Positions 1 to 8,369 of a DNA stretch of 64,000 bases are shown here, piece after piece (position 1 is the first letter of the stretch; every line of letters begins with the position of its first letter). The position numbers were made by a program, and so were the translations under genes. Source of the stretch: Mariprofundus sp. (GTDB taxonomy: Bacteria; Pseudomonadota; Zetaproteobacteria; Mariprofundales; Mariprofundaceae). The stretch is from assembly GCA_021772835.1 (NCBI GenBank), contig JAJFLE010000041.1:48177-112176 (forward strand), in the 5' to 3' direction. The notes beneath the pieces are model-generated. The model was not told the origin of the DNA. It ran no database searches and saw only the letters and a program-made list of their open reading frames with translations.

Positions 1-112
1 ATGGCGGAAAAGCACATGCACGATTAATGTTGCACGCTGAATTTTTGCGCATTATCCAACCGGCTTTGCCGGAAAGTATTGAATGGAAAGCACCCCCTGA
101 GGAGAACTGGTT
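1..112. other. Left edge: possible tail of an upstream gene, then the dacC leader
   Basis: On the plus strand, frame 1 is open from the window edge to a TAA at 25-27, which could be the last codons of an upstream gene; too little is present to name it. The remaining bases carry a small hairpin (CCGG-CTTTG-CCGG, about 59-73) and the GAGGAG ribosome binding site of the next gene. Confidence 0.3.
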
Positions 113-1330
113 ATGGTAAACACTTCACAATCCCGTCTGATCGGCATATTTGCACTGCTTATGATGTTCGTCATCAGCATCAAACCGATTGATGCCCAAG
201 CTGTGTCATGGCCGACGGCAACGATCGATGCCAAATCATGGGCGATGATTGATGCACGATCAGGACAGGTTGTTGGCGCACACAATGCCGATCAGCAACT
301 GCCACCGGCAAGTCTGACCAAGATGATGACCCTGTATCTGGCATTTGAAGACATCAAACTGGGCAGACTGGACAAAAATGCCCGTGTCACGGTCAGTAAA
401 AAGGCCTGGAAAATCGGCGGCAGCACCATGTTTCTCGAGCCACGTATGACTCCGACTGTCGAAGAGCTATTGCACGGTATTGCCACGCTTTCAGGCAACG
501 ATGCCTGCATTGCCCTGGCTGAACATGTGGATGGCTCTGAAGATGCATTTGCCGAGCGCATGAATGCCAAGGCCAAACAACTCGGGATGGAACACTCCCA
601 TTTCGCCAATGCCACCGGATTCCCGCAGGATGGACATTACAGTTCAGCACTCGATATGGTGAAGCTTGGCGCTGCCCTGTGGCGCGATCATCCCGACATG
701 TACAAACTGTTTGGAGAAAAGGATTACACTTACGACGGCCGCACCCAGCCTAACCGCAACCGCATACTGTGGAGTTATCCGGAAGCTGACGGCATTAAAA
801 CCGGTCATACCGAAGAAGCAGGTTACTGCCTGGTTGGCTCTGCCGAAAAAGATACCACCCGCTTTGTCACTGCCGTATTCGGAACAAACTCAGACCGTGC
901 CCGCGCTCAGCAAACCAAAACGCTGTTGATGTTCGGTTTCCGTAACTTCGTCACCTTGCGCCCATCCGAGCGTGAAATTCGTCGCCAGGTAGAAGTATTC
1001 GAAGGCACGGAAGGACAGGTCTGGTTGAAACCGGTCGACCCCATCTGGGTGACTGTGCCTAAAGGTAACGAATCCGCGCTCTCATTCCGCCTGCGATATG
1101 AAGCGCCATTGAAAGCACCGATCAGCAAAGATCAGCAACTGGGCTCCATTGATGCTGTGTTTGGCGATGCGGACAAAAAGGAGGTTCTCCAATCGGTGGC
1201 CATGGTGGCCACACGTGACGTTGAACGCGCCTCCTGGCTCAGCCGTCAGTGGGATGGTGTTCGTCTGTGGTGGCGTGAGTCCGATTCCGAAGAAAGCGAA
1301 GGCAGTGCAACTGAAGCAGGTCAACAGTAA
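113..1330 (+). CDS. dacC: D-alanyl-D-alanine carboxypeptidase (PBP5/6 type, S11 family)
   Basis: Periplasmic serine carboxypeptidase that removes the terminal D-Ala from peptidoglycan stem peptides. Residues 1-30 form a signal peptide ending in an AQA-like site. The three active-site motifs of S11 enzymes are present in order: SLTK (67-70, nucleophile Ser67), SGN (127-129) and KTG (229-231). A PBP5 C-terminal beta domain follows at about 270-360, and the C-terminal tail could be the membrane anchor. The 405-residue length is usual for the family. The start is the ATG about nine bases after GAGGAG. The gene ends two bases before a D-amino acid aminotransferase, so the pair is probably co-transcribed and links D-alanine supply with wall trimming. 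Assignment to DacA versus DacC is arbitrary. Confidence 0.9.
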   Translation: MVNTSQSRLIGIFALLMMFVISIKPIDAQAVSWPTATIDAKSWAMIDARSGQVVGAHNADQQLPPASLTKMMTLYLAFEDIKLGRLDKNARVTVSKKAWKIGGSTMFLEPRMTPTVEELLHGIATLSGNDACIALAEHVDGSEDAFAERMNAKAKQLGMEHSHFANATGFPQDGHYSSALDMVKLGAALWRDHPDMYKLFGEKDYTYDGRTQPNRNRILWSYPEADGIKTGHTEEAGYCLVGSAEKDTTRFVTAVFGTNSDRARAQQTKTLLMFGFRNFVTLRPSEREIRRQVEVFEGTEGQVWLKPVDPIWVTVPKGNESALSFRLRYEAPLKAPISKDQQLGSIDAVFGDADKKEVLQSVAMVATRDVERASWLSRQWDGVRLWWRESDSEESEGSATEAGQQ

Positions 1331-1332
1331 AT

Positions 1333-2184
1333 ATGCAGCTTACGGCCTGGGTCAATGGCCACTTTCTGCCGCTGGAACAGGCATGCGTTCATATTGAAGA
1401 CCGCGGTTTCCAGTTCGCCGATGGCGTGTATGAAGTCATAGCCTGTTTTTCCGGTCGTTTCCTGGACCTGAGGCCACACCTGGAGAGGCTGGAGCGCTCC
1501 TGTAACGCCATAGATATCACAATGCCAAGGACACTGGATGAGCTAAGCGAGCTGGTTGAGCAGGCCTATCAGCGCAATCCGTTTGAACATGCCATGGTTT
1601 ATATTCAGGTCACCCGCGGTGTTGCCCCCCGCTCTCACATGGTACAACAGGGTATGAGACCGACTCTGGTGATCACTGTTCGCGAGCTGCCCATGCCATC
1701 GGCTGACACGCTGGAGCATGGTGTTCGCGCCATCACCATGCCGGATATCCGCTGGAAACATTGTGAGATCAAGTCGATTGCCTTGCTGGCCAGTGTCATC
1801 GGTAAACAGGAAGTTTCGCGCCGTGGTGCGGATGAAGGCTTCTGGCTCGATGATATGGGGCATCTGCTTGAAGGTTGTGCTACCAACTGCTTTGCCGTCA
1901 TTGATGGTAAACTCGTCACCCACCCGCTCGACCATCAGGTGCTTGGCGGTATTACACGGGATATGGCCCTGCGTATAGCGCGAGCCAACGGAATCGACGT
2001 TGAAGTTCGCCCCTGGAAACTGTCTGAGTCAGGTCTTACAGAATGCATGATGAGCAGCACCACCAATGCTGTCATGCCGGTCACCCATATGGATGATGAC
2101 ATCATTGGTGACGGTAAGCCCGGACCTGTATCCATCAGCTTGCGTCAACTTATGCTCGATGAATTTCAGGCCCTGAAACAGTGA
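1333..2184 (+). CDS. dat: D-amino acid aminotransferase (class IV PLP enzyme)
   Basis: PLP-dependent fold-type IV transaminase of 283 residues, predicted to interconvert D-alanine plus 2-oxoglutarate with pyruvate plus D-glutamate for wall synthesis. The N-terminus has the DRGFQFADGVYE signature (23-34) of D-amino acid aminotransferases. The likely Schiff-base lysine is Lys147 in CEIKS, near Lys145 of the Bacillus enzyme. A glycine-rich LGGITRD segment near 200 fits the phosphate cup. The ATG lies two bases after the carboxypeptidase stop, and the stop overlaps the next gene by four bases (GTGA), so this is a tight operon. A branched-chain or aminodeoxychorismate lyase relative is possible, but the N-terminal signature favours D-amino acids. 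Confidence 0.85.
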   Translation: MQLTAWVNGHFLPLEQACVHIEDRGFQFADGVYEVIACFSGRFLDLRPHLERLERSCNAIDITMPRTLDELSELVEQAYQRNPFEHAMVYIQVTRGVAPRSHMVQQGMRPTLVITVRELPMPSADTLEHGVRAITMPDIRWKHCEIKSIALLASVIGKQEVSRRGADEGFWLDDMGHLLEGCATNCFAVIDGKLVTHPLDHQVLGGITRDMALRIARANGIDVEVRPWKLSESGLTECMMSSTTNAVMPVTHMDDDIIGDGKPGPVSISLRQLMLDEFQALKQ

Positions 2185-2822
2185 ACACGATTAAAGCAGT
2201 TTTGCTTGATATGGACGGCACCATTGTCGATGCCTTCCCTCCTATTATACGGGCACTGAATCAGACCTTTGTCGAATACGGTCTGCCACAAATGACGGAC
2301 CGGGAAGTCAAACGCCATACCGGGCGTGGTGACTGCAGCATGATTTCGCTGTTCGGTGATAAACGTGAGCAAGCCGGCATCCGATTTCTGGAGATTCATG
2401 ACGAGGATTATCTGCAGAAAATCAGACCTCTGCCCGGTGCCGAAACCCTGTTTCAGTGGCTATCAGAAAACAGTATCCCGTGTGCGATTGTCACAAGTAA
2501 ATCCCAGATACGAGCAGAGGCTCAGCTGCAGGTGTTGGGTTGGTCAGATTATGTCGGTGTGGTCATCGGAAAAACAAAAGACCGGCCTGAAAAACCGGAT
2601 CCGACGCCGGTACTGCTTGCCTGCGAAGCACTCGGTGTCGCAGCGGTCGATGCTGTGATGATTGGTGATGGCGTCGCGGATATGAAGGCTGGCCTTCGTG
2701 CAGGCTGCACGCCGATTGGTTTGTGCGATGGCTTTTCTGCTGATGAATTAAGCGAAGTCGGTGCAGCATACTGTTTTGATTCTTTAACTCAGGTACAAAC
2801 ATGGCTGCAACAGAATCTATGA
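2181..2822 (+). CDS. HAD-superfamily phosphatase (phosphoglycolate phosphatase-like)
   Basis: A 213-residue HAD hydrolase. Motif I is DMDGT (nucleophile Asp10, acid/base Asp12), motif II is the TSKSQ segment near 100-105, motif III is a lysine near KPDPTP, and motif IV is GDGVADMKAG around 160. A helical cap lies between motifs I and II, as in phosphoglycolate phosphatase (Gph). A Gph role would suit a RuBisCO-bearing autotroph because oxygenation makes 2-phosphoglycolate, but the substrate cannot be read from sequence and the gene sits among wall and stress genes. The GTG start overlaps the previous stop by four bases, indicating translational coupling. Confidence 0.8.
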   Translation: MNTIKAVLLDMDGTIVDAFPPIIRALNQTFVEYGLPQMTDREVKRHTGRGDCSMISLFGDKREQAGIRFLEIHDEDYLQKIRPLPGAETLFQWLSENSIPCAIVTSKSQIRAEAQLQVLGWSDYVGVVIGKTKDRPEKPDPTPVLLACEALGVAAVDAVMIGDGVADMKAGLRAGCTPIGLCDGFSADELSEVGAAYCFDSLTQVQTWLQQNL

Positions 2823-3658
2823 GCGAGATAAAGCAAAACCCTGATGGCGACACCCTCACCCGGTTTTTACTGGCTGATGCCCAAGCTCGCGGTGCCATCA
2901 TACGCGGCACCCACATCATTGAAGAAGCCAACCGCATTCATGGCTTGAATGGCCCCGTTGCAACACTGTTCGGACAGACGCTGCTTGCGTCCATTCTACT
3001 GCTTTCCATCAGCAAAGGTGGCATGCGTCAGGTATTGCAGCTTGATTCCACAGTTCAGGCTCCGATCAAGCGACTGATGGCTGAGTCCAGTCCGGGTGCA
3101 GTACGCGGCTATGTGGACTGGCAGGAAGAGGAAACGGTGTTGCGCTTTGAACAAGGTGACAGCCTTGGCAGCTGGATGGGAAGTCCCGTTCGCCTGGCCA
3201 CAATACGTGATCTCGGTGTAGGCCACCCCTACATCTCTACCATTGAAAATGAATCTGACTTTCTTGCTGACCACCTGCTTCACTACCTCAACCAGTCCGT
3301 ACAAATCAGGGCCGATGTTATCCTCTTGGGCGATATTGCCATCATGATAGAAGCCATGCCCGGCTGCGATGAAGAGCACTGGTTCAAGGCCGTAGAAAGC
3401 ATGGCAAAAATACCCGATTCGGTACTGGAATCCGAAAGTCCGGAATCCATTCTGTCCTACTTTGAAACGCTGCGCTGCAAAGTTGTCGGTATCGACACCT
3501 ATACCTACAACTGCCCGTGCAGCGCTGAAAGAATGGCTGCAGCCATCGGATCATTCCCGCCCGAGCAGTTGCACGATCTGGCCGATGCCAATGGCAATAT
3601 TACGGTCAGCTGCCAGTACTGCGACAAACACTACGCCATCAGACCTGAGACAACCTGA
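2819..3658 (+). CDS. hslO: Hsp33 redox-regulated chaperonin
   Basis: Cytoplasmic holdase chaperone activated by oxidative unfolding. The C-terminus carries the redox zinc centre: CPC, 31 residues, then CQYC, matching the CXC-X27-32-CXXC rule of Hsp33. The N-terminal chaperone domain (RGAIIRGTHIIEEA and following) also fits. I chose the ATG at 2819 because it forms an ATGA overlap with the HAD phosphatase stop; an in-frame ATG at 2801 would add six residues, and neither has a strong ribosome binding site. The gene is followed closely by the YgjP-like gene. Confidence 0.92.
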   Translation: MSEIKQNPDGDTLTRFLLADAQARGAIIRGTHIIEEANRIHGLNGPVATLFGQTLLASILLLSISKGGMRQVLQLDSTVQAPIKRLMAESSPGAVRGYVDWQEEETVLRFEQGDSLGSWMGSPVRLATIRDLGVGHPYISTIENESDFLADHLLHYLNQSVQIRADVILLGDIAIMIEAMPGCDEEHWFKAVESMAKIPDSVLESESPESILSYFETLRCKVVGIDTYTYNCPCSAERMAAAIGSFPPEQLHDLADANGNITVSCQYCDKHYAIRPETT

Positions 3659-3671
3659 GCAGCACTTTCAG

Positions 3672-4352
3672 ATGACAGGTTTTGATTATCAGATTGTTCG
3701 CAAGGCCAATCGCAAAACAGCCAGCATCATCGTCAAGGCCAACAATGAGATTGAGGTGCGTGCTCCAACCCGTATGCCAAAATCCCTGATAGAGCAGTTT
3801 GTGCAAAACAAGCTGCAGTGGATCAACAGGAAACGTCAGTTTAACAGTGAACAGCGCTCCCTCTTCGTGCCCAGATCATTCAGCCACGGTGACCCGTTTG
3901 AACTGCTGGGCAGCACATACACGCTGCAGCTGCAGCAAGGTAAACGTTCCGTACAGATCATCGATGATGAGCTGCATGTTTCGCACCCCGACCCGCAACC
4001 TGAAAATATTCGGCGGCAACTGACCCGCTGGTATCGTCAACAGGCCGAGCTTCATTTCAAACAACGCTGTGCCACCTTTGCAGAAATGCTCGGCAAACAT
4101 CCCGCCTTTGTCGGCACCAAAGCCTATAAGAGCCGCTGGGGCAGTTGCCACCTCGACGGCAGAATCTATTTCAACTGGCGCCTGATTTTGGCGCCCGAGT
4201 GGGTGGTCGATTATGTCGTGGTGCATGAGCTCTGCCATCTGGTTCACCACAATCACTCCAAAGCTTTCTGGCATCTGGTAGCAACGCTGTTTCCCGATTT
4301 CAAAGCCGCCAATAACTGGCTGAAATGTCATGGCCTGACACTGGATTTATAA
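3672..4352 (+). CDS. YgjP-like zinc metallopeptidase (M48 / DUF45 family)
   Basis: A 226-residue protein of the YgjP/DUF45 group, predicted soluble zincin-type metallopeptidase of unknown substrate. It contains HELCHL (HExxH) with a downstream histidine and acidic/aromatic region (NHSKAFW), plus the family block KSRWGSC upstream of the catalytic helix. The frame is open back to 3462, but that part overlaps hslO; the ATG at 3672, 13 bases after the hslO stop, gives a protein starting at the conserved YQIVRKANRKTASI region. Probably the last gene of the five-gene plus-strand run. Confidence 0.82.
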   Translation: MTGFDYQIVRKANRKTASIIVKANNEIEVRAPTRMPKSLIEQFVQNKLQWINRKRQFNSEQRSLFVPRSFSHGDPFELLGSTYTLQLQQGKRSVQIIDDELHVSHPDPQPENIRRQLTRWYRQQAELHFKQRCATFAEMLGKHPAFVGTKAYKSRWGSCHLDGRIYFNWRLILAPEWVVDYVVVHELCHLVHHNHSKAFWHLVATLFPDFKAANNWLKCHGLTLDL

Positions 4353-4510
4353 GCTGCCCTGCCAAGCCCGCTTGACCCGCCAACCGATCAGCCCGGAAAA
4401 TTTTCCCCCTTGCTGAAAAATTTTAATCCGCTAATGTGAAAGCAGTTTCACCCGATAATAATATTATGTAACCCTTGAACTGATCAGAATATCCTTTGAG
4501 AGGTCTGGCT

Positions 4511-4828
4511 ATGTTAAGAGTGAAAGTATGCGGTCTAAACTATCAGTATCAGCCCACCAACAGGCTTGAACGCGAACAATCCCGCAGTGACTGGGAGATT
4601 GAGAAATTCGATGCACCGTTCGATTTCTACAGCGTGCACATCACCAGCCGTGGCAAACTCAATGAAGTAACATCCATAGACGAAATTGCCGAACAGTTTC
4701 TTGAAGGTGGTGGCAGTATCGTACGTGAGAAACTGATCATTCCCGGTGTCGCTTCACTGATCAGCTGTAAAGATGCCGCAGGTCAGGTCTTCTCTTTTAT
4801 CGCAGAAGATCAGTCTGGCAGCCACTAA
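4511..4828 (+). CDS. Small conserved hypothetical protein, copy A of a tandem pair
   Basis: A 105-residue soluble protein I do not recognise. It begins MLRVKVCGLNYQ and has a conserved core around DAPFDFY-SVHITSRGKLNEV, a FLEGGGS turn, and a C-terminal IPGVASLISC segment. The ATG at 4511 follows GAGAGG with good spacing. It is colinear, without gaps, with the next gene (5010-5315): about 67 of 101 residues are identical by my count. No signal peptide or membrane segment is visible. The tandem duplication is flanked by intergenic spacers of about 160 and 180 bases, so the copies may have separate promoters. Confidence 0.7.
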   Translation: MLRVKVCGLNYQYQPTNRLEREQSRSDWEIEKFDAPFDFYSVHITSRGKLNEVTSIDEIAEQFLEGGGSIVREKLIIPGVASLISCKDAAGQVFSFIAEDQSGSH

Positions 4829-5009
4829 ATCCACAACCCGGAGGACTCGACATCACTAATGGGTTGATGGTTTCTCCTGATTGCAACGGTATCAAGACGC
4901 TGGAGTAAAAAGAACAGCTCCCGCGAATGCCATCCTCTGCATGCCAATGCGTTATTCCGAAAGCATTTTATTATGATAGGAGTATACTCGATCAGCGAGG
5001 TCAAAAAAG

Positions 5010-5315
5010 ATGCTGAGAATTAAAGTGTCCGACCTGAATTTTCAGAACAAGAGCGATAACCACCTTGAGCTTGAGCGCTTCCCAAGTGACTGGGCTATTG
5101 AAAAGATTGATGCACCTTTCGACTGCTATACCGTACATATAAACAGCCGCGGCAAGCTGAACAAGGTTGTTTCTGTGGACGATATTGCCACGATGTTCAT
5201 TGAGGGTGGTGGCAGTGTCGTACGTAAAAAGCTGACCATTCCTGGAATTGCATCACTGATCAGCTGCAGAGATGCCAGCGGGCATGTATTCTCATTTATC
5301 GAAGAGCATCAATAG
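5010..5315 (+). CDS. Small conserved hypothetical protein, copy B of a tandem pair
   Basis: A 101-residue paralogue of 4511-4828, about 66 percent identical over its full length. The conserved blocks are SDW-IEK-DAPFD, the VHI-SRGKLN strand, EGGGS-VR, and IPG-ASLISC with a single conserved cysteine. Divergence concentrates in residues 7-30. GCGAGG is placed about nine bases upstream of the ATG. Function is unknown; the strong conservation of the core against the variable N-terminal region suggests two related but distinct partners or ligands, which is inference. Confidence 0.72.
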   Translation: MLRIKVSDLNFQNKSDNHLELERFPSDWAIEKIDAPFDCYTVHINSRGKLNKVVSVDDIATMFIEGGGSVVRKKLTIPGIASLISCRDASGHVFSFIEEHQ

Positions 5316-5326
5316 ATTCAGCCGAC

Positions 5327-5926
5327 TCATCGCGGCATATAAATCGTAAAATCATTTTTCAAATAGTCGTCGTGCAACTGGCAATCCACACATAATGTAT
5401 TACAAAACTCCAGCATCCGGTGTGGATCAGTACGCTGCAAGTCATGCGCTTTCAGATGTCGAGCATCGAGCATATTAAACGCAGTTCCCTTGCGACATAA
5501 ATCGTACATCAAAGCGATCTGCCTGCGTGCATAGGCTCCGTCATCAAACAGCTGCTCATTCATCGCACCGGAGAGTATCACCCAGTCAAACGCAGCGGGT
5601 TCAAAATCAAAATCTGACAACTCACCACAAAGCAGTGTGGCATCCGGATGCAGTCGTTCAGCTTCGCCAATCAGGTCGGGTGAAATATCCACTCCGGTAA
5701 AGCCCAGTGTTTTCCCATCTGCTTCAAACCAGCTTTTAAAATCCCCGAACCCGCACCCCACATCCAGCACCGAATCACCGGATTTTATACCGATCTCAGC
5801 CAGTACCCTGAAACGTATCTCCTGAATCTCCCGACTGCTCCAGTACAGTGCATTGGGGTGATGCCCGTGCCGTGTCAGGCTGTCCCGATGTTTATCAATA
5901 ATGCGTTTGCGTTGCTCTTTTTTCAT
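5327..5926 (-). CDS. Class I SAM-dependent methyltransferase
   Basis: A 199-residue Rossmann methyltransferase. Motif I is VLDVGCGFGDF (around 54-64), followed by the acidic end of beta 2 (GVDISPDLI), motif post-II LLCGELSDFDF, and motif IV FDWVILSGAMNE. The target is not evident; the N-terminus (KKEQRKRIIDKHRDSLTRHG) is basic. It converges on the tandem small paralogues with only 11 bases between the stops. No clear ribosome binding site precedes the ATG, so the start is less certain than the domain call. Confidence 0.78.
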   Translation of the reverse strand: MKKEQRKRIIDKHRDSLTRHGHHPNALYWSSREIQEIRFRVLAEIGIKSGDSVLDVGCGFGDFKSWFEADGKTLGFTGVDISPDLIGEAERLHPDATLLCGELSDFDFEPAAFDWVILSGAMNEQLFDDGAYARRQIALMYDLCRKGTAFNMLDARHLKAHDLQRTDPHRMLEFCNTLCVDCQLHDDYLKNDFTIYMPR

Positions 5927-5964
5927 TGGGTATATAGCCTTGCCCTGTTTTCAGTTAAAAGGTT

Positions 5965-6021
5965 CCACCCCGGTAACAAGAGCTCATGGAGCTCTTCCTC
6001 TTCGGAGGATAGCCGGGGTGG
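5965..6021. other. Nested inverted repeats forming a potential three-way junction
   Basis: An outer 9-bp stem (5965-5973 with 6013-6021) encloses two perfect inner hairpins: an 8-bp stem AAGAGCTC/GAGCTCTT with a three-base loop (5978-5996), and a 4-bp stem closed on C(TTCG)G (5997-6008). Read on the plus strand the second loop is a UUCG tetraloop. Read on the minus strand the structure lies downstream of the TIR/DUF3800 fragment and ends in AACCTTTT, so it could act as a terminator. It was found by base pairing; there is no expression evidence. Confidence 0.55.
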
Positions 6022-6036
6022 TCGCATTTTCAGCAT

Positions 6037-6351
6037 TTAATAAAACTCAGTTTTGCCACTTCTGAACACATCCCATTCAGCATCAATACTTGCGCTGATG
6101 ATGTCGTATGATCGAACATCTCCACGCGACCACTTTCGATAAATTGCCCAGTTACAATAATCTACGACCTGCAAATTCAAGTTGGATTTTGATTGGTGAT
6201 GATAAATTCGATAGGTGATTCCTTCATTCAACAGCGCCTTAAGCACCGACTTCACGCCTTTTTCCATCGCTTTCTTCTTTTTAGCTACAGGCATCACATC
6301 CGTAAACAATATCACCCGCTCATAGCCTTTGCCGTGAACATGTTTCTTCAT
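6037..6351 (-). pseudogene. DUF3800-like protein, C-terminal fragment
   Basis: A 104-residue open frame resembling only the last third of DUF3800 proteins: the KAMEKGVKSVLKALL helix, HHQSKSNLNLQVVDYCNWAIYRKW and the terminal F-SGKTEFY block are typical of that family's C-terminus. The N-terminal two thirds, with the family's first acidic motif, are missing. Its first codons overlap the end of the TIR gene by 32 bases in another frame, so the fragment appears to have been joined to the TIR gene by recombination. DUF3800 genes are frequent in mobile and defence-related regions. It may still be translated by coupling, but is probably non-functional. Confidence 0.65.
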
Positions 6352-7138
6352 TCAGAACAATAAGTTGCATAACTTTTTGTTGTATTTCGGAGTATTCAGG
6401 TATGTAGGTCTGAACATATTGATCAAATCCAAATAATGTTATCAGATAGGAATATAGCCTTACACCTGTTGTTCGATGGAGTGTGATAAACCCACGCCTA
6501 TCGAGCACCTCCATGGAATCGGATAACTCGCTTTCCGGGAAAACAAACTCTTCTTCTCCTTCACCAGCAAAAACTTTTTCAGGTTCAATGAGCAAATCCC
6601 CATGAGAAATTGCATCTTCACATGACAGTTTAAGCACGAGATTGTCAGCCTTTGTCAGATCGGGAATATTGATAACTGATTCCTTGGTATATGAAGGTTG
6701 ATCACCTATTGCCGGTTTTTCTCTGTGCCCAAAGATTGCGCCTATGATCCGATTGAAACTCGCATCGTAGTCGTCCAAGTTACGGATAGGCTCCCAAACT
6801 GTCGAACGAACACATTCAGGAATGATGCATTCATCAATGACAACCGGAATTAATTTGCAGCCTTTCTCAATTCTTTTTATTAACCCCGCGTTTAGCTCTT
6901 CTTTTACCCAAGGTTTATCAACGCTAGCTTTTGATAGCACGACAATAACTGCTGAAGCTTCTCTGAGACCTTCCTCAAAAATTTTATCAACAAGGCTATC
7001 TCCGGGTAGCATTTCCCATTTATCTAACCATACATCAATACCATTTGCACGAAGCTTTTTGGCAAATGCTAATACAAACCTTTCTTTATCTTCTGAGGCA
7101 TGACTTAGAAAAACTTTCGATGGCTGTTTATTGATCAT
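6320..7138 (-). CDS. TIR-domain protein with a C-terminal helical or winged-helix region
   Basis: A 272-residue protein with an N-terminal TIR domain (about 7-140): KVFLSHASEDKE (box 1), VWLDKWEMLPGDSL, AVIVVLSKAS-KPWVKEEL (which carries the likely catalytic-loop glutamate) and LIPVVIDE. Bacterial TIR domains commonly hydrolyse NAD+ or make cyclic ADP-ribose signals in phage defence; activity here is inferred. The C-terminal half (about 165-272) is helical with an acidic stretch GEGEEEF and may be a sensor or winged helix. The ATG overlaps the stop of the upstream fragment (ATGA). It lies between two truncated genes and looks like the surviving member of a decayed defence locus. Confidence 0.75.
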   Translation of the reverse strand: MINKQPSKVFLSHASEDKERFVLAFAKKLRANGIDVWLDKWEMLPGDSLVDKIFEEGLREASAVIVVLSKASVDKPWVKEELNAGLIKRIEKGCKLIPVVIDECIIPECVRSTVWEPIRNLDDYDASFNRIIGAIFGHREKPAIGDQPSYTKESVINIPDLTKADNLVLKLSCEDAISHGDLLIEPEKVFAGEGEEEFVFPESELSDSMEVLDRRGFITLHRTTGVRLYSYLITLFGFDQYVQTYIPEYSEIQQKVMQLIVLNEETCSRQRL

Positions 7139-7404
7139 ATCCTGCCCCCCGCAACGATTTGATTGCCGTGATTCGACAGGAATCCCAAAGCAACATCAGC
7201 CTGTCCTGCGTCTGAGATCGACACTTTCGCCTGCCATTCCCGGCATTCTCCATGACCATCGGTAATGCCGGTATAACCAAGTACATTTCCAAACAGATCA
7301 GTAAGAAATTGCCCGTGCAGTGAAACCTCTTTGATCTTTTTAAGGGAGCCGGACTGGAGTGAAGCTTGCCATTTGCGCAAAACTTTCAGGTGCGCATCGG
7401 GCAC
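7135..7404 (-). pseudogene. N-terminal fragment resembling a type IIG (Eco57I-like) restriction-methylase
   Basis: An 89-codon frame with a GTG start. The segment LKVLRKWQASLQSGSLKKIKE followed by FLTDLFGNVLGYTG resembles the N-terminal region of large type IIG/Eco57I-class restriction-modification proteins, which are usually about 1000 residues. A stop (TGA at 7420-7422 on the reverse strand) closes the frame upstream, and the frame ends at the TIR start, so the methylase and nuclease parts are absent. It is best read as a deletion remnant fused to the TIR gene by an ATGA junction. The assignment is by motif memory and needs a profile search. Confidence 0.5.
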
Positions 7405-7604
7405 AGCACAGGACTGGCTTCAGCAATGCTTCGGAGAATCAGGTTTTTCTGAAACAACGGTATATGTGCCATAAATGCTCCCATTCCCAATAAAGACTAT
7501 AGGGAATGCAAAAAGGAGTGCAAAAAGTATTTCGATCAACGATGCTTTGTGATGTTACCCATTGCCACGTCATTATTCCAAAATATACGCAACAAGGCCA
7601 GCTC

Positions 7605-8273
7605 ATGATCCCCTTCAGACTACTTGATACAGCCACCGAATACGGCACTACCATCCGGCTTTACCAACGCGGGATGGAATATTCGATTCGCGTGGACAAA
7701 GCCGGTGACCTGATGAACAGTCGTCAGCATCATTCTGAAGATGTGCTGGCTGAGCTTGCCTGTAAACCTGTCGCTGCACGGAAAAACGCCCATGTGCTGG
7801 TCGGTGGTCTCGGCATGGGATTCACGCTGGCCGCAGCCCTTTCCCATGTGGGTAAATCAGCAACAGTCACGGTAGCCGAACTGATGCCTGCAGTAGTACG
7901 CTGGAACTATGAATTCCTGGGTATTCTTGCAGGCAGCCCTCTCGAAGATGATCGCGTCCGCGTTGTTGAAGCAGATGTTGGTAACGTGATGAAAGAGCAC
8001 AAAAATGGCTTCGATGCGATCATGCTCGATGTCGATAACGGGCCTGATGCATTCACCATCGATGACAACGATTCGTTATATGGACTGTGCGGGCTGAACA
8101 ATGCCTATGACGCTCTCAAACCCGGCGGTGTTCTCACCGTCTGGTCTGGTTTTCCGGACACAGCATTTACCCAGCGCATGAAAAAAGTTGGCTTCAAGGT
8201 CGAAGAGAAACGCGTACGGGCGCACAAGTCACAAAGTGGTAACCGGCATACAATCTGGATAGGTGTCCGCTAA
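7605..8273 (+). CDS. Spermidine synthase-like methyltransferase-fold protein
   Basis: A 222-residue protein of the spermidine synthase (SpeE) superfamily. VLVGGLGMGFTLAAA is the glycine-rich nucleotide loop; VTVAELMPAVVRWN follows, then a DAIMLDVDNGPDAF block in the aminopropyl-transfer position and a C-terminal KPGGVLTVWSGFPD strand. Homologues of this short form are usually labelled spermine/spermidine synthase-like and have no established substrate. The frame is open to 7506, but the ATG at 7605, about nine bases after AAGG, gives the natural N-terminus MIPFRLLDTA. Part of its 3' end is duplicated downstream at 10244-10343. Confidence 0.75.
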   Translation: MIPFRLLDTATEYGTTIRLYQRGMEYSIRVDKAGDLMNSRQHHSEDVLAELACKPVAARKNAHVLVGGLGMGFTLAAALSHVGKSATVTVAELMPAVVRWNYEFLGILAGSPLEDDRVRVVEADVGNVMKEHKNGFDAIMLDVDNGPDAFTIDDNDSLYGLCGLNNAYDALKPGGVLTVWSGFPDTAFTQRMKKVGFKVEEKRVRAHKSQSGNRHTIWIGVR

Positions 8274-8369
8274 AAACTCATTGCGCTGATTGCTTAATCA
8301 GTCGAACTGGCCCTTTCTGCAAACTCAGCTATGCTGAATGAAAGCAGGAGCTTTTCAGGGGAGGTATTC

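Noticed and set aside
5965..6021. Integron attC site interpretation of the nested hairpin
   Set aside because: The GTTRRRY and RYYYAAC core motifs are missing from the ends of the fold and no integrase or gene cassette array is present.
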